NCBI GenBank assembly: GCA_004802705.1
Contig: SGPL01000089.1
Span: forward strand, 17,400 to 81,399
Direction of reading: 5' to 3'
Length of the DNA stretch: 64,000 bases
DNA from: Bondarzewia mesenterica
Lineage: Eukaryota; Basidiomycota; Agaricomycetes; Russulales; Bondarzewiaceae
Positions 34,958 through 47,739 of the stretch are shown piece after piece. Position numbers and translations under genes: made by a program. How positions within the stretch are numbered: position 1 is the first letter of the stretch; every line of letters starts with the position of its first letter. The notes under the pieces are model-generated. The model was not told the origin of the DNA. It ran no database searches and was given only the letters and a program-made list of their open reading frames with translations.

Positions 34958-36157
34958 GGTTGAAGATAAAGGAGAGTGGGAGATAGACGTCGATAGACGG
35001 GTGAGTTTAAAAAGCAGAATGAGTGGAGAAAGGAGCGCCGGTTATTCTGGCAGGGTACGGACCGTGGTAGTGAGAGCCGATCAGAAGGTGGCGTCTTATA
35101 AATGCTCAAAGTAAAGCACACTTACCCCCGCGGATGATCACAAGAAGGCGAGAAGCAGACAGACCAATGGGCGTCTCTGACCAATGAGACAGAATTTGGC
35201 GTAGTCCAGGGCACCTGCCTTTTCACAGAATCCGCACCCACATATGTCTGTCATATCAACCAGATCTGCAACTTCTCAAGCGGACAAGCTGGTAATGACT
35301 ATTCCCGGTGGGCTGTTCTCGGCGACGACTCGGCCGCCTGGTGTAATGCTGAGTTGCGTGGCCAGTGCCAAAGAGAGCATGGTTTGCCATGAGTCCGCTA
35401 GGAAAATCGGGGTACACACCTAGTCATGTGCGGAACATTCCAAAGCTTTACGGCCAGAATATGGCGCCGCTAGCAACCCGGTATGCGACGAGGCCGAATT
35501 TGTCGAACAGGCGCTCGGCCAGTGCCTACGTATCTCTTGGAAGGGCGCTGTTAGTGAGTACTTGAAGTAGTTATCGTGGAGGACGGCACGCGATATTGAG
35601 GTACCTTGCACGTCGGTGCTATCGCTTGAAAGATCCAGATCCCCCGAATGGTCTCCAAGCCGGATGGTGACCAGGCTCAATTAGCCAGGCTCAATGAAAA
35701 ATCGTACAAACGGAATTTGCGGCCTTCTTTCGCTAACGGACCCTGACAGAAGCTTGCAATTTGAGGGCCTCTCAAGCGGCTTGTACTCTTGAAGAAGATA
35801 TAAAACAGGTCCTAGGCCGTGCCGAGATGCGAATACCTGGGCAAGAAAGGTTGGATCGGATCGCACCATTCAAGGTGGCTTCCAGCTGCATGGACCGATT
35901 GGCGACTCAAGAAGCTGAAGTACGTGGCATGGTATGATAAGTCTGTCATAGAATCAAGAACCTAAGAAAGAATATTGATAGATTTATAGCATGGCCCATG
36001 GCCATCGAGTTCTGAAACGCGCTGGCGTTCACTTTCCGGGAAAGATTGTGATGAATTGAAGCCTTTGCCAAACAATGTCCAAATAAATGTCCTGCGTCGA
36101 ATTTGCAGAGCGTGACACCAACGTGACACGGTCCTCTAGCGTGCAACCTATTCACTC
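34958..36157. other. Intergenic region, P450 promoter and unrecognised sequence
   Basis: About 1.2 kb between two divergent genes. It contains the P450 promoter (first ~150 bases) and short ORFs at 35365-35869 without resemblance to known proteins. Confidence 0.5.
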
Positions 36158-37057
36158 ATGGCAGTGAGCTCTCTTTTCCTCTTGCATTATTTCCTTATAC
36201 TTACGTTGCTACCTTGAACTCACAGTCACGCTCCTCCTCCGTCTTGCGCGCCGCTTCCCGATTGAGGTTCGTGCTGAACTTCCGTGGGCACATTCAACAT
36301 TCACTGACCCTCGTCGCCTACAAGTCCTAGACTCACAGCGCGGCCAAGCTCTCTGAGATGGCTTGCTACTGCTGTCCCGGAAGCATCTCCGTCCGCGGCT
36401 CCCCCACTGCCATTGCCCTCAGACCCTAGACTCAACAAGTTAGTTGATGACATCTCGGGGCTCACACTGCTGCAAGCCGCGGACCTAGTCACCCTTCTCA
36501 AAGTACGCAGCGCCTCCTTTTCCTCCTCAAACCACTCCCTCACGTCATTCGTATCACGCAGACGCGCCTGAACATTCAGGAAATTGCCATGCCGACTGCA
36601 GGCCCAGCGGTAGCGGCAGCAGCACCAGCGGCCGAAGCCGAAGCACCCGCAGAAGTCAGTGTTTTTCATCAAAGCCTTCTATCTCCTCTTTTTGCGTCTT
36701 CGTCGCGATTCACGTGCATTTCTCACGTTCATTCGTATTTCTTTTTGTCTATTTAAGGAGAAACCCAAGGAAAAGACGATTTTCAACGTCAAGCTCGAGT
36801 CCTTCGATTCCGCGGCGAAACCCAAGATCATCAAGGAGGTTAAGGCTCTCGTTCCTAATCTTACCCTCATCGAGGTCGGTCTTCCCTTCCTGTCATTCCT
36901 GCCAATTTGAACGATCGTAAACATCGTTCTGCATGTTTAGGCGAAAAAGTTCGTCGAGTCGCTGCCAAGGATTCTCAAAGAGTCCTTGCCCAAGGAAGAC
37001 GCGGAGAAAGTCAAGAAGACATTCGAGGCTCTGGGTGGTGTCGTCGTTCTAGAGTAA
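36158..37057 (+). CDS. MRPL12: Mitochondrial ribosomal protein bL12m (L7/L12 type)
   Basis: C-terminal half reads EKPKEKTIFNVKLESFDSAAKPKIIKEVKALVPNLTLIEAKKFVESLPRILKESLPKEDAEKVKKTFEALGGVVVLE, assembled over two introns: the L12 C-terminal domain that contacts translation factors. The N-terminal dimer helix DISGLTLLQAADLVTLLKTRLNIQE follows an arginine/serine-rich presequence and an alanine hinge. I place the start at 36158 with a 6-nt coding first exon (ATG GCA), a GT-AG intron 36164-36225, then SRSSSVLRAASRL, a good mitochondrial targeting sequence. The first two junctions are inferred rather than forced by homology. The stop is TAA at 37055-37057. Confidence 0.85.
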
Positions 37058-37342
37058 TCATCTTACCCTATCCACATTTTATTCATTACCCGCACGTCCA
37101 ATCACTTCCTAAATACGCATGCATGCTCGTGCGAACAAGGCAGGCAGTAAAATGTACGTGCTATTGCATATTTAATGTCCTTGACGTGGTTCGTACAAGC
37201 CAGAGGCGAGGCCTCGTGATAAAAAATGAGGGAAGAGCAAATGAAAACACTGACGAATGATTAATAGGAAATGAAACGGAGAGTCTGGAACGTAATAAAA
37301 TAAGTATCATCACCGAGGGATCACCAACCAGTAACCCATCGC

Positions 37343-40300
37343 TCAATCTTCCGACAAATAGCGATACTCGAACCGAAAATCGCTCTTCTTCCTCTGACAC
37401 CAGCTCCCTTCCCAGTCAAAATACACATACACTCCCTGCTCGTACTCATCGGTGATTGCCTGGGGCTCGGAATGTCGCTGGAACCATGTCAGATACTTCA
37501 CGTGGAATCGCCACGACTGGCGCTTAAGCTCCTTCGCTGCGAGATACCTATCATGGGATACAACAACGTGATGCCTTAGAACTCTCCCTTACAAGAGAAG
37601 AGAACTGCCTACTGCTGGTATGTTCCGGGGAGGAAATAGAACACATAGAACAAAGTTTCCACGTCCAATTGTGAGAACAGGCCCTGCGAGCTCAATATAG
37701 GGTTCGTCATCTGTGGGTAGTACGACGGTGTTTGGTGGGGATTCCGCGGAACATAGTACTTGGGCCTAAACGACGTGGAAAGCCGTTAGCTATTCATGTT
37801 TCTAACTGTATTCCGAGAGTCAAAACCCACTTCTCCGTGTCCTGAGGTTGGGGCAAAGTCGAGTATCCGCCTTCCAGTAACTTGTGCACTTGGTCGAGAT
37901 TTGTCATCCGGTGCGCGGCTAAAAAAAAAATTTAAAAAAAAGGGACATGCGAACATTCAACAGTCAGAATCCATGCGAACGCAAGATGAGCAATTCAACC
38001 GCATCCAACCTTTCTGCTTCACATTCTCGAATGAAACAACCAGATCTGACAGTGAGCCAGGGAACGCATTAGACGCACTCCTCTGCTGCAACGATGGTGT
38101 CATGAGCTGCGTCGCCGGAGCAGCAGATGGCAGTCTCTGTCCTACAACTTGCTGTTGCTGGGGAATGTGCATCGGCACGCCCTGTTGTTGCTGCTCTGCG
38201 ACCTTCACACCCGGAGGGAACTGTGGCTGCTGTTGTAGAGGCGCAGTCAGCGGGGGTGAGCCACTAGACGTTGAATGCGGCAGCCCTTGAGCGGCTGCTA
38301 CTGCTGCTGCTGCTGGGACAGTTGCACCTGAAGGGACTTGCTGCACTTGTTGTGGGAGGGGCGAAGGCTGCGGTGCTGGCTGCGCCGTAGGTGGGACTCC
38401 ATTGGCTTGAGGCTGGGGTGCCGGTATTTGTTGCGCTTCTGCCAGTGCTTGCTGTTGGTCGTGCATAAAAATTTACGTTAGCCGTGCGGACGTTCAAATG
38501 CAAGTAACATGCACATGTACTCACCCCAGCATGAGGCGACTGAGAACCCACTCTTGGTGAAGTTATAACTATGAAGAAAGATCAGCCAAAATCCAAATAA
38601 TCATGGGAAGGGATCGCCTGTCCGCATCCTTACCATCTCGTGCAGGTGATGACGTCGTCGCAGCCACACCCGTACTTGATACTGCTTCAGACAGTGCAGG
38701 CGAATCGAACGACTCGTCCAAGTGCTGTGCAGACTCTGATGTTGATGAAAGCAGCGGGCTTGTCGTCGATAGCTGTGTCAGACTTGGAGATGAAAGTGCT
38801 GCGTTGTACGCTTCCTGAGTTATTGTTACACTCGTCGATGGAAGATTTGGTGCCGAAGGTGAAAGAGTGGAAGGTGTTACTGGTGGTTGTGCGAGACTTG
38901 CTACTGCGGCAATGTTCTGTGTGCTTGATGAGGGCGTCACAGCCGCCGCCGCCGCCGCCGCATATCGTATCGGTGGAAGTTGAGGTGCCGATGGCCGTGG
39001 TTGTTGACTTGGAAGTCCTGCCTTCAGTATGCTCGCCATTGGCTGTTGAGCAAAATTTGGATTCGGAGGCGGCTTTGGCACTACTGCATAACGACAAGGT
39101 TCGTGTCAGTCTAACGATGTAGGCTTCATGGAAGAAGTAGCGCACCATCTCCAGCTGTTGAATGCTCTAAGAAAACAATACTTTGGAGCAGCACAGAGAT
39201 TCACAAGCACACATCTACTCACTGCGCAGTTGTAGTGTGATCCCAGCCTTTTTCAGTATAGGGCTTCCATCACGTTTGCTACTTGACACACTCTCTTCAT
39301 CTTGCTTTTTCGATGGTGTTCGAGGAGGGATGTCCGCTGCAAGGGAAAGGTCAATTGAAGTAAACACAGCTGCACTCAGGGGCCACAGACCTTCACTGGC
39401 TTCATCCGAGTCTTCTGTGTCCCGCTCGTCCACAATCAAGCCGAACTTCTCTTCTTCTTCATCCAGATTGAGCTCATCGTACATGCCCTCATCCTCGTCA
39501 TATTCTTCATTCTGATTTTCCCTAAATACAGCTTCAAACGATGAAACAAGTCGCAACGTACCGCATTGGCCTCGACAAAGTAATCGATGTTGTCTTTCAA
39601 CCCATTGGCCCTCTCCGCCGACAACGATCCATTGTCCAACAACCGCATCATGATTTCCAGCCGGCTGACATGCCATTTTCTCCGATCATTCAGATGCTCG
39701 AGTTCCTCCAGCCTCTCCTGCGCGGACGCCCCGACCTTTCCCCTCTTCCTGCCTCCCAGCTGCAGCGTTTCAAGTTCTGCCTCCGCCGCTTCTACTTGCA
39801 TGGAGAGGTCGTCGACGTATCCTTGTAGCCATTGTGTTGTGTCGAGCTTTTCCTGGGCCTTCGGATCAAGCTTGGTGGATTGGAGGAGGCCGCCCTTGGA
39901 GAACGCTTTGGTCTTCATCTCCTTTTCGCAGGCCTTGAATTTCTCCATTTGCTTCGAAAAAGGAACGAGCGTCAGAACTGTCATACAGGAGAACCACATT
40001 GGGAAGGAACAAGGCAGTAGAGCCAATTTGAGGTCGACCCATTTACTCGCACGCGTCATACGAGAGCACCACGTCGAGACATATGCAGGGCAGGGTCTTC
40101 GCAGTAAAAAATGCATGTTACGGAGGATACACTCACTGTTTCGATCAGCCTTCGGTTCTCGAGCAACGCGGTCTTGTCCTTGATGTCATTACTCGCGACC
40201 CATGTCTTGATCTGGTCTCGGAGGCGCTGCAATTTCTTAATTTGTGTCTTCAAGTCTGTCTCCAGCTTCTCCTTCTGTGTCATATTCGTCGACGCCTGCA

Positions 40301-40453
40301 TCTTGTCGTATATCGACTCGAAGAGCTCGACACCCTCAGAGACCTTCTTCAGGGTTCGGTCAATTTCCGCTGTACATTGACGTCAAGGCAATGAGCAACA
40401 AAATATTTGGTTAATATCTTGCACGACTTACTTTGAAGTTTTCGTGCCGCCAT
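37343..40453 (-). CDS. NOT5: CCR4-NOT complex subunit NOT3/NOT5
   Basis: Scaffold subunit of the CCR4-NOT deadenylase complex that controls mRNA decay. Starts MAARKLQ, then [25 protein letters not shown] and a long coiled coil up to [23 protein letters not shown], the NOT3/5 N-terminal domain. An acidic stretch follows ([22 protein letters not shown]). The middle is low-complexity, rich in Q, P, A and S (about 37950-39100). The C-terminal NOT-box part reads [67 protein letters not shown] and stops at 37343-37345. Several introns of 50-80 nt. Convergent with bL12m (285 bases between stops). Confidence 0.94.
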
Positions 40454-42241
40454 GGTTCAGGGGAAGGAGTGGAAGAAGAGTTGGGGAAACAGAGTTGACC
40501 AGTGCAACTGGCGAGAACCAAAGGTTGTGCTTATCTCAGCACTGGGGAAGTGCCGACTGCGTCGGCGCATACCTTGCTTGCAAAGATTGTTTAAGTTATA
40601 AAAATAATTCGCACAGTTATCAATACATGGTCTCACACGAACCACCTGTAATAGAAGAAGATGATCGTCTGACCAGGAAAGACGAAAAGACGAACACATG
40701 GTATACAAATCTGAACTTATCGTGCGTAGTTTTCCAATCCGATGACACCATCAAAGAAACTGAAATTGTCTCCAGCTTCGTTTAAGTCCTGTAGCAGAGT
40801 AATGAAATCGAGTGTTTCCCATATCAGAAATGCAACGCACATTGTACGTCAGTAAAAGTGCAAGAGAAAGTAATCGGTTGTTGTATCAACGCCTCCGCAA
40901 CAAATCTCGCAACGATATAAACGCATCTACAGAGAATTCTTCGCAAACGCACCTGTGACTCCCGAATTCATTGCAATTGTTTCGCTGACGATACCAATAT
41001 AGCCATCCGACATTATCAATCCGGCGAACGCCGGTTGAACGATCGATGAGTTGACGCCACAATTATGACCGGTGTTAGACCTTGCAAGCAAGGTAATTAC
41101 AGCCACCTCGAGTTCAGTCGACCAAATAAGCATTGCTCTCCACACCAATCGATTTTGTCTACTACTACTACAGTCTTGTCCACCATCTTGCCTCTCTTTC
41201 ATACGTTCTAGACGGTTACCGTAGAAGAGAGCATTAGCTTAGAAGAAATCAACAACATTCGTATGTCCCTCGGTCTCGAACCATCGACAGATGATAGTGC
41301 TCCAGTCGATGACAAAGAAAGGCGGGCTGAAGAGAAACTATGCCAATCAACGAGAACAAGAGGCAAAGGTCAGGGAAACAAAGTGAATAGCTGTTTCTTT
41401 ACGCACGGATAATTATTAATTAGTTTTTGTTTGTGTTTAGGAAGATTCAGGATCGCATCGCGAAATGAGTTCTCATTGTTTCGTTATGTGCTTTACGGTT
41501 GCTTCTACCCTCTTCGGGCTTTCAGGCGACCTAGGGTCGTGATGTGCTCAAGCATAGTTGTTTACGCGAAGTGGCAGGCCAACTTAGAGAGCATCGACAA
41601 AGACTTCCAGGGGGAGGATCATACAGCGAGTCGCGTGCATGGATCACTGTGGTGTTGGGGACGATTGCTGACGAGCTCACTCAGACACTAGTCGATCAGA
41701 ACGTTGATGGTTTCTGTCAAACCCAGCAGCTGCCGTAACTGCCGTAGCAGAAATTGGGATGCCTGCTCTTTACTGGACTTGGCACGCTCGAGCTGTAGGC
41801 GCAGACGAACGCCTTGAAATTGAATACACTCGATAAATCGTAGTTGAACGTTGAAGTTGCGAAGGCAAATTGACAGTGTATTGCCCGGGTTGACAAGAGC
41901 AGACTAAATGGAGATCTCGAGAGCTCCGCATGTTCGAGCCAACTGCGGCGAGCTGAGATGGTCTGGCAAAGCATGTCGAAAAAATACAAGGGTTGAATGT
42001 AGCGGATCAGAATGGATTGACGGATGACGGTGGAGTGGGATCCGAGACGAGGACAATAAGAGTGTTTGTTCAAATCCGCGTGGGAAAGGGTTCGGAAGGG
42101 GTGTTAGATTGGACTATAGCGCACTTGGATCGGGTTGCGGCTGGCCTGCTCCTGCTTATCGACTCTCCTCTTTCCTCTTCCTCCTTCCTCCGTTTTTACG
42201 ACCTTTACGCTTTCTAGCCCTACGTCGCTCATTCCCCAGTC
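40454..42241. other. Intergenic region between NOT5 and BEM1 start codons
   Basis: About 1.8 kb between divergent genes. It holds promoters of both and several ORFs (up to 118 codons at 41717-42073, minus) that resemble nothing I know. No repeats or mobile element ends were seen. Confidence 0.5.
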
Positions 42242-44444
42242 ATGAAGGCCTTAAGAAAGTCTCTCAATGCAAGCAAGGACACCCATCATCATCAAATATC
42301 CACTCCCCTTCCTTCCGTGTCAAAACCTTCCACCGCCGTCATTCCTCCTCAGAAGGTCATTCGAGCACTCACGTCCTATCGTTCCAGCGCACCCCAGGAG
42401 CTCTCTTTTCAAAAGGGCGACTTTTTCTACGTCATTCGCGATGTTGATCATCAGGGTACTTGGTTTGAGGCTCACAATCCCATGACGGGGGCTAGAGGGC
42501 TGGTCCCTAAGGCCATGTTCGAGGAGTTCGCCAAGGGGGCTGCTCCGTGAGTCCTCTCTCATCCTGGTTTCTACGCGTGTCTCACACTACGAACTTGCAT
42601 GTGCATATAGCTCTGCCCGGAACTCCCAGGCGCTACCTTCTGCGCCAATCAGATCTCCTTCCCTTCGATCCCCCAAAACCCAAGTCTATTACGCAGTAGT
42701 GATGCACGACTTTGTCGCCGAGCGTACAGATGAGCTTGATGCCAAGGCTGGAGACCCTATTTCTGTTGTCGCACAATCCAATCGGGAGTGGTTCGTGGCA
42801 AAACCCATTGGCAGATTGGGAAAGCCAGGCCTCATTCCAGTATCTTTCGTGCAAGTTCGCGATCCCTCATCAAACCAACCTATTGAAGACGTGGGCAAGC
42901 TGATTGATGGTGGCGGCCTTCCCCGCGTGGAGGAGTGGAAGAAGCAGATGCTCAACTACAAGGCTACCAGCATTGCTCTGGGTATCCTCGATGACGCCTA
43001 CCCTCCTTCACCTGTCACCAACAGTCCGTTCGCGCCTCCAGGCTCTATCCCTACCCCCCCAGCTTCTGCCTTCGCAGTCGAGCCCTCCATCGCCGTCCAG
43101 CAACCATCTCCCCTTCCAGAGCAAGAGCAACAGCCTCTTGATCGCCCGCAAACTCCGGACGAAATGCCCGAAGGTCTTCTCCTTTCTGCGGACGTCGTTT
43201 CATTTCACTTTGAAATGAACGAGTACTGGTTCCGTGTGCGTGCCCTGTACCAACCGTACGATCCTTCGGGATCGAGTTCTCTCCCGCCAGCCAGGGATCT
43301 GGTTCTTTTCCGTGCCTACAACGACTTCTTCGAGTACCAAACCGCCCTTCTTGAGACCTTTCCTGGGGAAGCTGGCAGGGAGAAGCCCCATCCCAGAATT
43401 TTGCCTTATATGCCTGGTCCAACGGACGACGTCAACGACCAGCTTTCCGCCACAAGGCGAGAGGAGCTGAACGACTATATCAAGTCTTTGTGTCGCTTGA
43501 ATCGGACAACGGCTCGGTACATCATTGAGCACCACCTGACTCGCGCTTTCCTCGCTCTCAAGCCAGGAGATGTTGAAAACGAGGTCGAACCTCAATACGA
43601 ACAGATGGAGGCCCTGGGCTGGTATGAACCTGAGGAAGAGCCGGTGATTGTGGCATACACTGACACGTCTGTGATGCGACCCGTCGATGATGTTCAGCAG
43701 GACTTGGGCAATCTGAAAATCCATTCCAACGGAGGGCCTCATGCAGACAGCGATGGCTCTGATTACGGGGACGAGCCGGAGTCCAAGTCGTACGGTTCAA
43801 AGAAGCCACCCAATGGAAAGCCCGCTGGTTTGCAGAAGTTGGCACGACAGTCAAATGGCAATCAAGGTCAATTTGACCGTGGCCACGAGCGTCACGGCTC
43901 AACCTCATCAGTACCTCGCGGTTCAACTCCAGAATCACAGAACCGTTTGCGTGGTCATGCACCGTCCCATTCTTACTCAAACAGCCTCTCCCCGCTTGAT
44001 ACGGACCCATATCGGAACAGTTCCTCCCGTTCGTCCACATCATCTTCCTCCCGTTGGCCAGACAACTCACGCTCATCTCGCACCACTCAAGCTACCTCTC
44101 CCACCTCGCAATCGCACTCATCAGTTGCCGGATCGTCTCGGTCTCACTCGCTGGTCTCGCCGAATAATCCACCGATATCGGCGAACAACCCGCAGACAGC
44201 TTTCATCAAGATTAAAATCTTTGACCGTGTCTCGGACGACCTGATCGCCATCCGCGTACATCCCCGTGTGACGCACGAGCAACTGATGGACAAGGTACAA
44301 TCGCGGCTTGGCGGCAAGGTTGCGAGGCTGTCGTACCGTGAGAGCATCGAAGGTCGTGGCGAGGACTTTGTGGCGATCGAACAGGACACGGACTTGCGAC
44401 TTTGGTTGGAGAGCACAGAGAAACATGTCCTATACGCCGACTAA
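42242..44444 (+). CDS. BEM1: BEM1-type polarity scaffold (SH3-SH3-PX-PB1)
   Basis: Bem1/Scd2 links Cdc42, its exchange factor Cdc24 and PAK kinases at sites of polarised growth. A single intron (42547-42610) joins KGAAP to SARNSQ. Domains: SH3-1 from KVIRALTSYRSSAPQELSFQKGDFF to GLVPKAMFEEF (about residues 37-100); SH3-2 YYAVVMHDFVAERTDELDAKAGDPI to GLIPVSFVQV; PX domain FHFEMNEYWFRVRALY to LCRLNRTTARYIIEHHLTRAFLALKPGD; a serine-rich linker; and PB1 TAFIKIKIFDRVSDDLIAIRVHP to DTDLRLWLESTEKHVLYAD. The order and spacing are those of the complete family, about 680 residues. Start ATG at 42242; the next methionine is within SH3-2. Confidence 0.95.
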
Positions 44445-45078
44445 ACCAAGGAAGTGCTCAGCTAATGACGTTCCCAACAAGATAGGATTCCGCCTGGTCA
44501 GGATGTGGGTAACGTTGTCTGTCGCAGACATGTCCAAATACCTTGAACTCGCTGCCGGTCATGTTTTCAACATGATGTTTTGGATATCTTCCGAATTTCT
44601 TTATTATGTTTTCCGTCTTCGTCTTCACTTGTTCCTCTATGTACGTTTTCTTTTTGGCCCTGCATCAGTTTGCAGGCTTAAATTTATCTTTCTTCGATTT
44701 CCCTCGTCTCTTTCCTGAACTTTACAGCCTGCGTTTCGTTCGTACTACTACTGGCACACTGTACGCTTCCCCACGGATCCCGTCCGCGCTGCCGCTTCTG
44801 ATATGATTGTTAACCGTGCTATGAGCGTGTAATTTAATTATACGTGTAATGATGAAATGTGTGTATCCAAATGTACCGTTCGATGGCGCTGTGGTCGCTG
44901 TGCATACGTTTACCAGTCCAATAACGTAACAATATTGGAACCTTCGTTTGGCCAGTTGTTCTGCTCGGCTCCGAGCAGCTCCGAGCGGTGGTTCTGCACG
45001 TGGCGAATCGGCCTCACGTGGATGATATGTCGGGAACCCGGTGCGACAAACTGGCACAAATACGTCTCCCGCACAATC
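44445..45078. other. Intergenic region BEM1 / NDUFA12
   Basis: 634 bases, AT-richer at 44560-44700 (3' UTR of BEM1), then the NDUFA12 promoter. No gene seen. Confidence 0.5.
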
Positions 45079-45758
45079 ATGCCCTCCCTAGCGCGTTACA
45101 TTCGAGGCATTCGGCAGGTCGGGGTGAAGGAATGGTGGCATCAGATGCAGAATATCGGTGATGTGAAGGCGGGAACGTTCGTTGGGAAGGATCAGTGCGC
45201 ACACCGCCCCTTTGCACTTGCAGTCGCTGAAATGCTGATTGCGGTCGCGAATGCAGGTTTGGGAACCGTTACTTTGAGAATTTGAACCCGGAGCAGGAGG
45301 TTCCAGGTACGTGTTGCATTTTCTCGGCGCTTTGTCTGCCATATCGACAGTGGAACTCCAATAGGCCGTCATCGTTGGGTCGATTTTGCTCAGGTGCGAG
45401 GCTTTGCATTGGCACGCTGTCGGCGACGCGCAAGTCTTCTGACACTTTGTGCTAACCGGTAATAGCATGACAACAACGCCACCCAAGTGCCGGCTGAATG
45501 GCATTCCTGGCTGTCGCACATTCGCAAGGAACCGCCACCAGAGGATAAGATCATGCAGGCGGTGTCGCCGCCTTGGAAGGCTGTAGGTTCACTCTTTGGG
45601 TTCATGCTCCGCTCTAGGTTTGACGGGACCCGTTCGTTACTTCTTTGTAGCCCTGGGTAGAGAACTTGACGGGCACGAGGGGCGCATACCGTCCTTACAA
45701 TACTGCGAAGCCCAAGATCGAAGCATGGCAGCCGAAGGTTCTCACCCGCGGTTCATGA
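45079..45758 (+). CDS. NDUFA12: NADH dehydrogenase (complex I) subunit NDUFA12/B17.2
   Basis: Accessory subunit of mitochondrial complex I. Exons join to MPSLARYIRGIRQVGVKEWWHQMQNIGDVKAGTFVGKDQFGNRYFENLNPEQEVPGRHRWVDFAQHDNNATQVPAEWHSWLSHIRKEPPPEDK and then APWVENLTGTRGAYRPYNTAKPKIEAWQPKV. The family marks are KAGTxVGxDxFGNxYFEN, RHRWV and the RPYNTxxPKxxxWxP end. Introns lie after KDQ, after VPG, after FAQ and after PPWKA. The stop is TGA at 45756-45758. About 140 residues, the usual size. Convergent with the next gene, with stops 89 bases apart. Confidence 0.95.
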
Positions 45759-45847
45759 TTTCATGCACCCGTCGTAGATTAAGATGTACTGTATCACACT
45801 TATGCGGGGTTTCTCGCATGAATGGAAGGTATATCACTATATATGCT

Positions 45848-47463
45848 CTAGCGCAGATGTTCGCCCGTTCCGACCAGCCTATCCTCCACGACCATTTCCG
45901 CGATGGCCAGACTCGCCGTCAAACCCGGACTCTCAATTCCCAGCAAATTGATCATCGGTGCTCCTTGGCTCTTTCCCTTGTGCGACCGTAAGAAATCACT
46001 GGTGTGGTCCGTCCGTAACACGAAATCTTCAAACCCTCCCCCTGGCGGTGCGAGCTTCGGTCTGATCCCAACGTAATCCGGTTGCAATCCATCCATCTCC
46101 ACATCGGGAAGATACCTCGTCACAGCCTCGTGCATGAGTTTGATCCTCGACTCGTCCGGCACTAGATGCCTCATCCAGAAATCTGCATCCGACTCCTCGT
46201 TGGAAGGGGGTGAGATCCATTCTAAATCTGGCCCAAACCGCACTTTGCCTTGTAAGTCCAGCGTGAGATGTGTGCCCAACGAATGGAACGAATGCTTCTC
46301 TTTGCCAGCAGACGAAGGTGCGTCGGGGCACGGATAGATCAGGTGCGAGACCCGCGAGATCCCGCTGCCGCTATAGGACGCGTACGAGCCGCGCGCGAAG
46401 TACATCGGTATCTTCTTCTGCTCGTCCAGCAACGAATTGAGTATGAGCGTGCCGGAGAGCCCGGAAGCGTTGATCAGCACGCGGGCCAGCATCGCGTCGC
46501 CGTCCTGCGCATCACCTGTGACGGCCTGTACAACCCAGCCGTCCTCTCCGTTTTCAGCGTACGGGTCGACGCGCACGGCGCGTGTAGAATACGCCAGCGC
46601 GCCGCCTTCTGACTCCATGATGTCTTTCTCTAAGCTCTCCATGAGCGTGTGCGAATCGACGATGCCCGTCTCTGGGCTCCAGAGCGCTGCGACGATGCTG
46701 CGCGAGAGGTCCGATTCGAGTTCGCGCGCTCGCTCGCCGGAGATGAGCTCGGTAGGCAATACTGGACCTTTCTCTCGCAGTTCTGAAGAATTCCAGTAAG
46801 GTGGCGCAGAGAGGGATTGGGCTTTGGCGTGCAGGTATTCGAGGTAGGGACGTTGGTCGGGTTGGGACGCAACGACCAATTTTCCGGTTCGTTTGAAGGG
46901 AATATTGGACTTTTGGCAGTGGTCATACAGAAGTTGGCGTCCACGGAGACATAAACGAGTTTTCAGGGATTGCGGGGGATAGTAGAGACCTAGACGGGGT
47001 GAGTAGGCATTCACAATACATACGATCTTGCCGCACCTGCATGAATCACTTCTGAATTACGGGAACTGGACGAGGAGACCCAATGTCAGAGGGATGGCGG
47101 ATTCATCCCTATAACATACTTACGCACCTAGTCTCTTCACCCACTCGAGTGTGCCTCTCAAGTAGGAACGTGGTCTTCTCTGGAAATCGTCGACAAAGTC
47201 GGCGTGCGATAGCAAGACCAACTACGCCTGGCGTTCAAGAGAGCCTGATATCAGACGCTCGCTCGATTCGAGACATTCTCACATGGTCTGGGCATCCAGC
47301 ACTCACCGCCGCCCACGACGAGGTAGTCTACGACAGATTCTGGTGACTGATCTCGCCAAGCGAAGGTCAGCCGTGTGTGAACGGCAGGATGGATGCACGG
47401 ACTTGCCTTGTATTTGAACTTTCCGCTGCTGTTCAGACCTGCTGTGAGACCTCGCAGCTTCAT
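45848..47463 (-). CDS. L-2-hydroxyglutarate dehydrogenase (FAD-dependent, mitochondrial)
   Basis: Oxidises L-2-hydroxyglutarate, a by-product of malate dehydrogenase, to 2-oxoglutarate. The Rossmann start is DYLVVGGGVVGLAIARRL, followed by [54 protein letters not shown], the family signature. It is assembled through an intron inside the GGG loop and a 29-nt exon (about 47039-47067) coding [10 protein letters not shown]. The C-terminal part ends GGFEDFVLRTD, then NLLGIESPGLTASLAIAEMV. The ATG at 47463 gives ~45 residues with basic and hydroxylated amino acids before the FAD loop, suitable for a mitochondrial presequence. The start is 276 bases from that of the divergent CNS1 gene. Confidence 0.93.
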
Positions 47464-47739
47464 GCTTGTACCCAGCTCGCTGCGCACTATTCACTGAAGA
47501 ATTCACTATACGGTCGAGATGACTCGCCCGAACTGGGGAAGTCTTGATCGCAGCCTGCCTGACTTGTGCCTCGAATTCAACCCCGCGAAGGTATCAGATA
47601 AGAAATACTCGTTCAAAGATCTTTGATGCTCACTTCCGACTTCCGCTGTATTACTTCCTGCGATCTCTAGAAAGCAGCTATCACTACAAAATCTCCCCCC
47701 AGAAACAAAATCCACACACTTTGGGGCTGAGATAGGACC
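47464..47739. promoter_or_regulatory. Divergent promoter region L2HGDH / CNS1
   Basis: 276 bases between opposing start codons. No clear TATA element. Confidence 0.45.

Noticed and set aside
37796..40183. Plus-strand open frames (up to 198 codons) through the NOT5 gene
   Set aside because: Shadows of the minus-strand NOT5 exons, whose NOT3/5 protein is unmistakable.
41255..41330. tRNA-like T-arm (ggttcgagacc on the minus strand)
   Set aside because: The 5-bp T stem does not pair, and no matching acceptor, D or anticodon stems could be found.
43200..44076. Minus-strand frames of 170-180 codons opposite BEM1
   Set aside because: Antisense to the PX and serine-rich parts of BEM1; no family resemblance.
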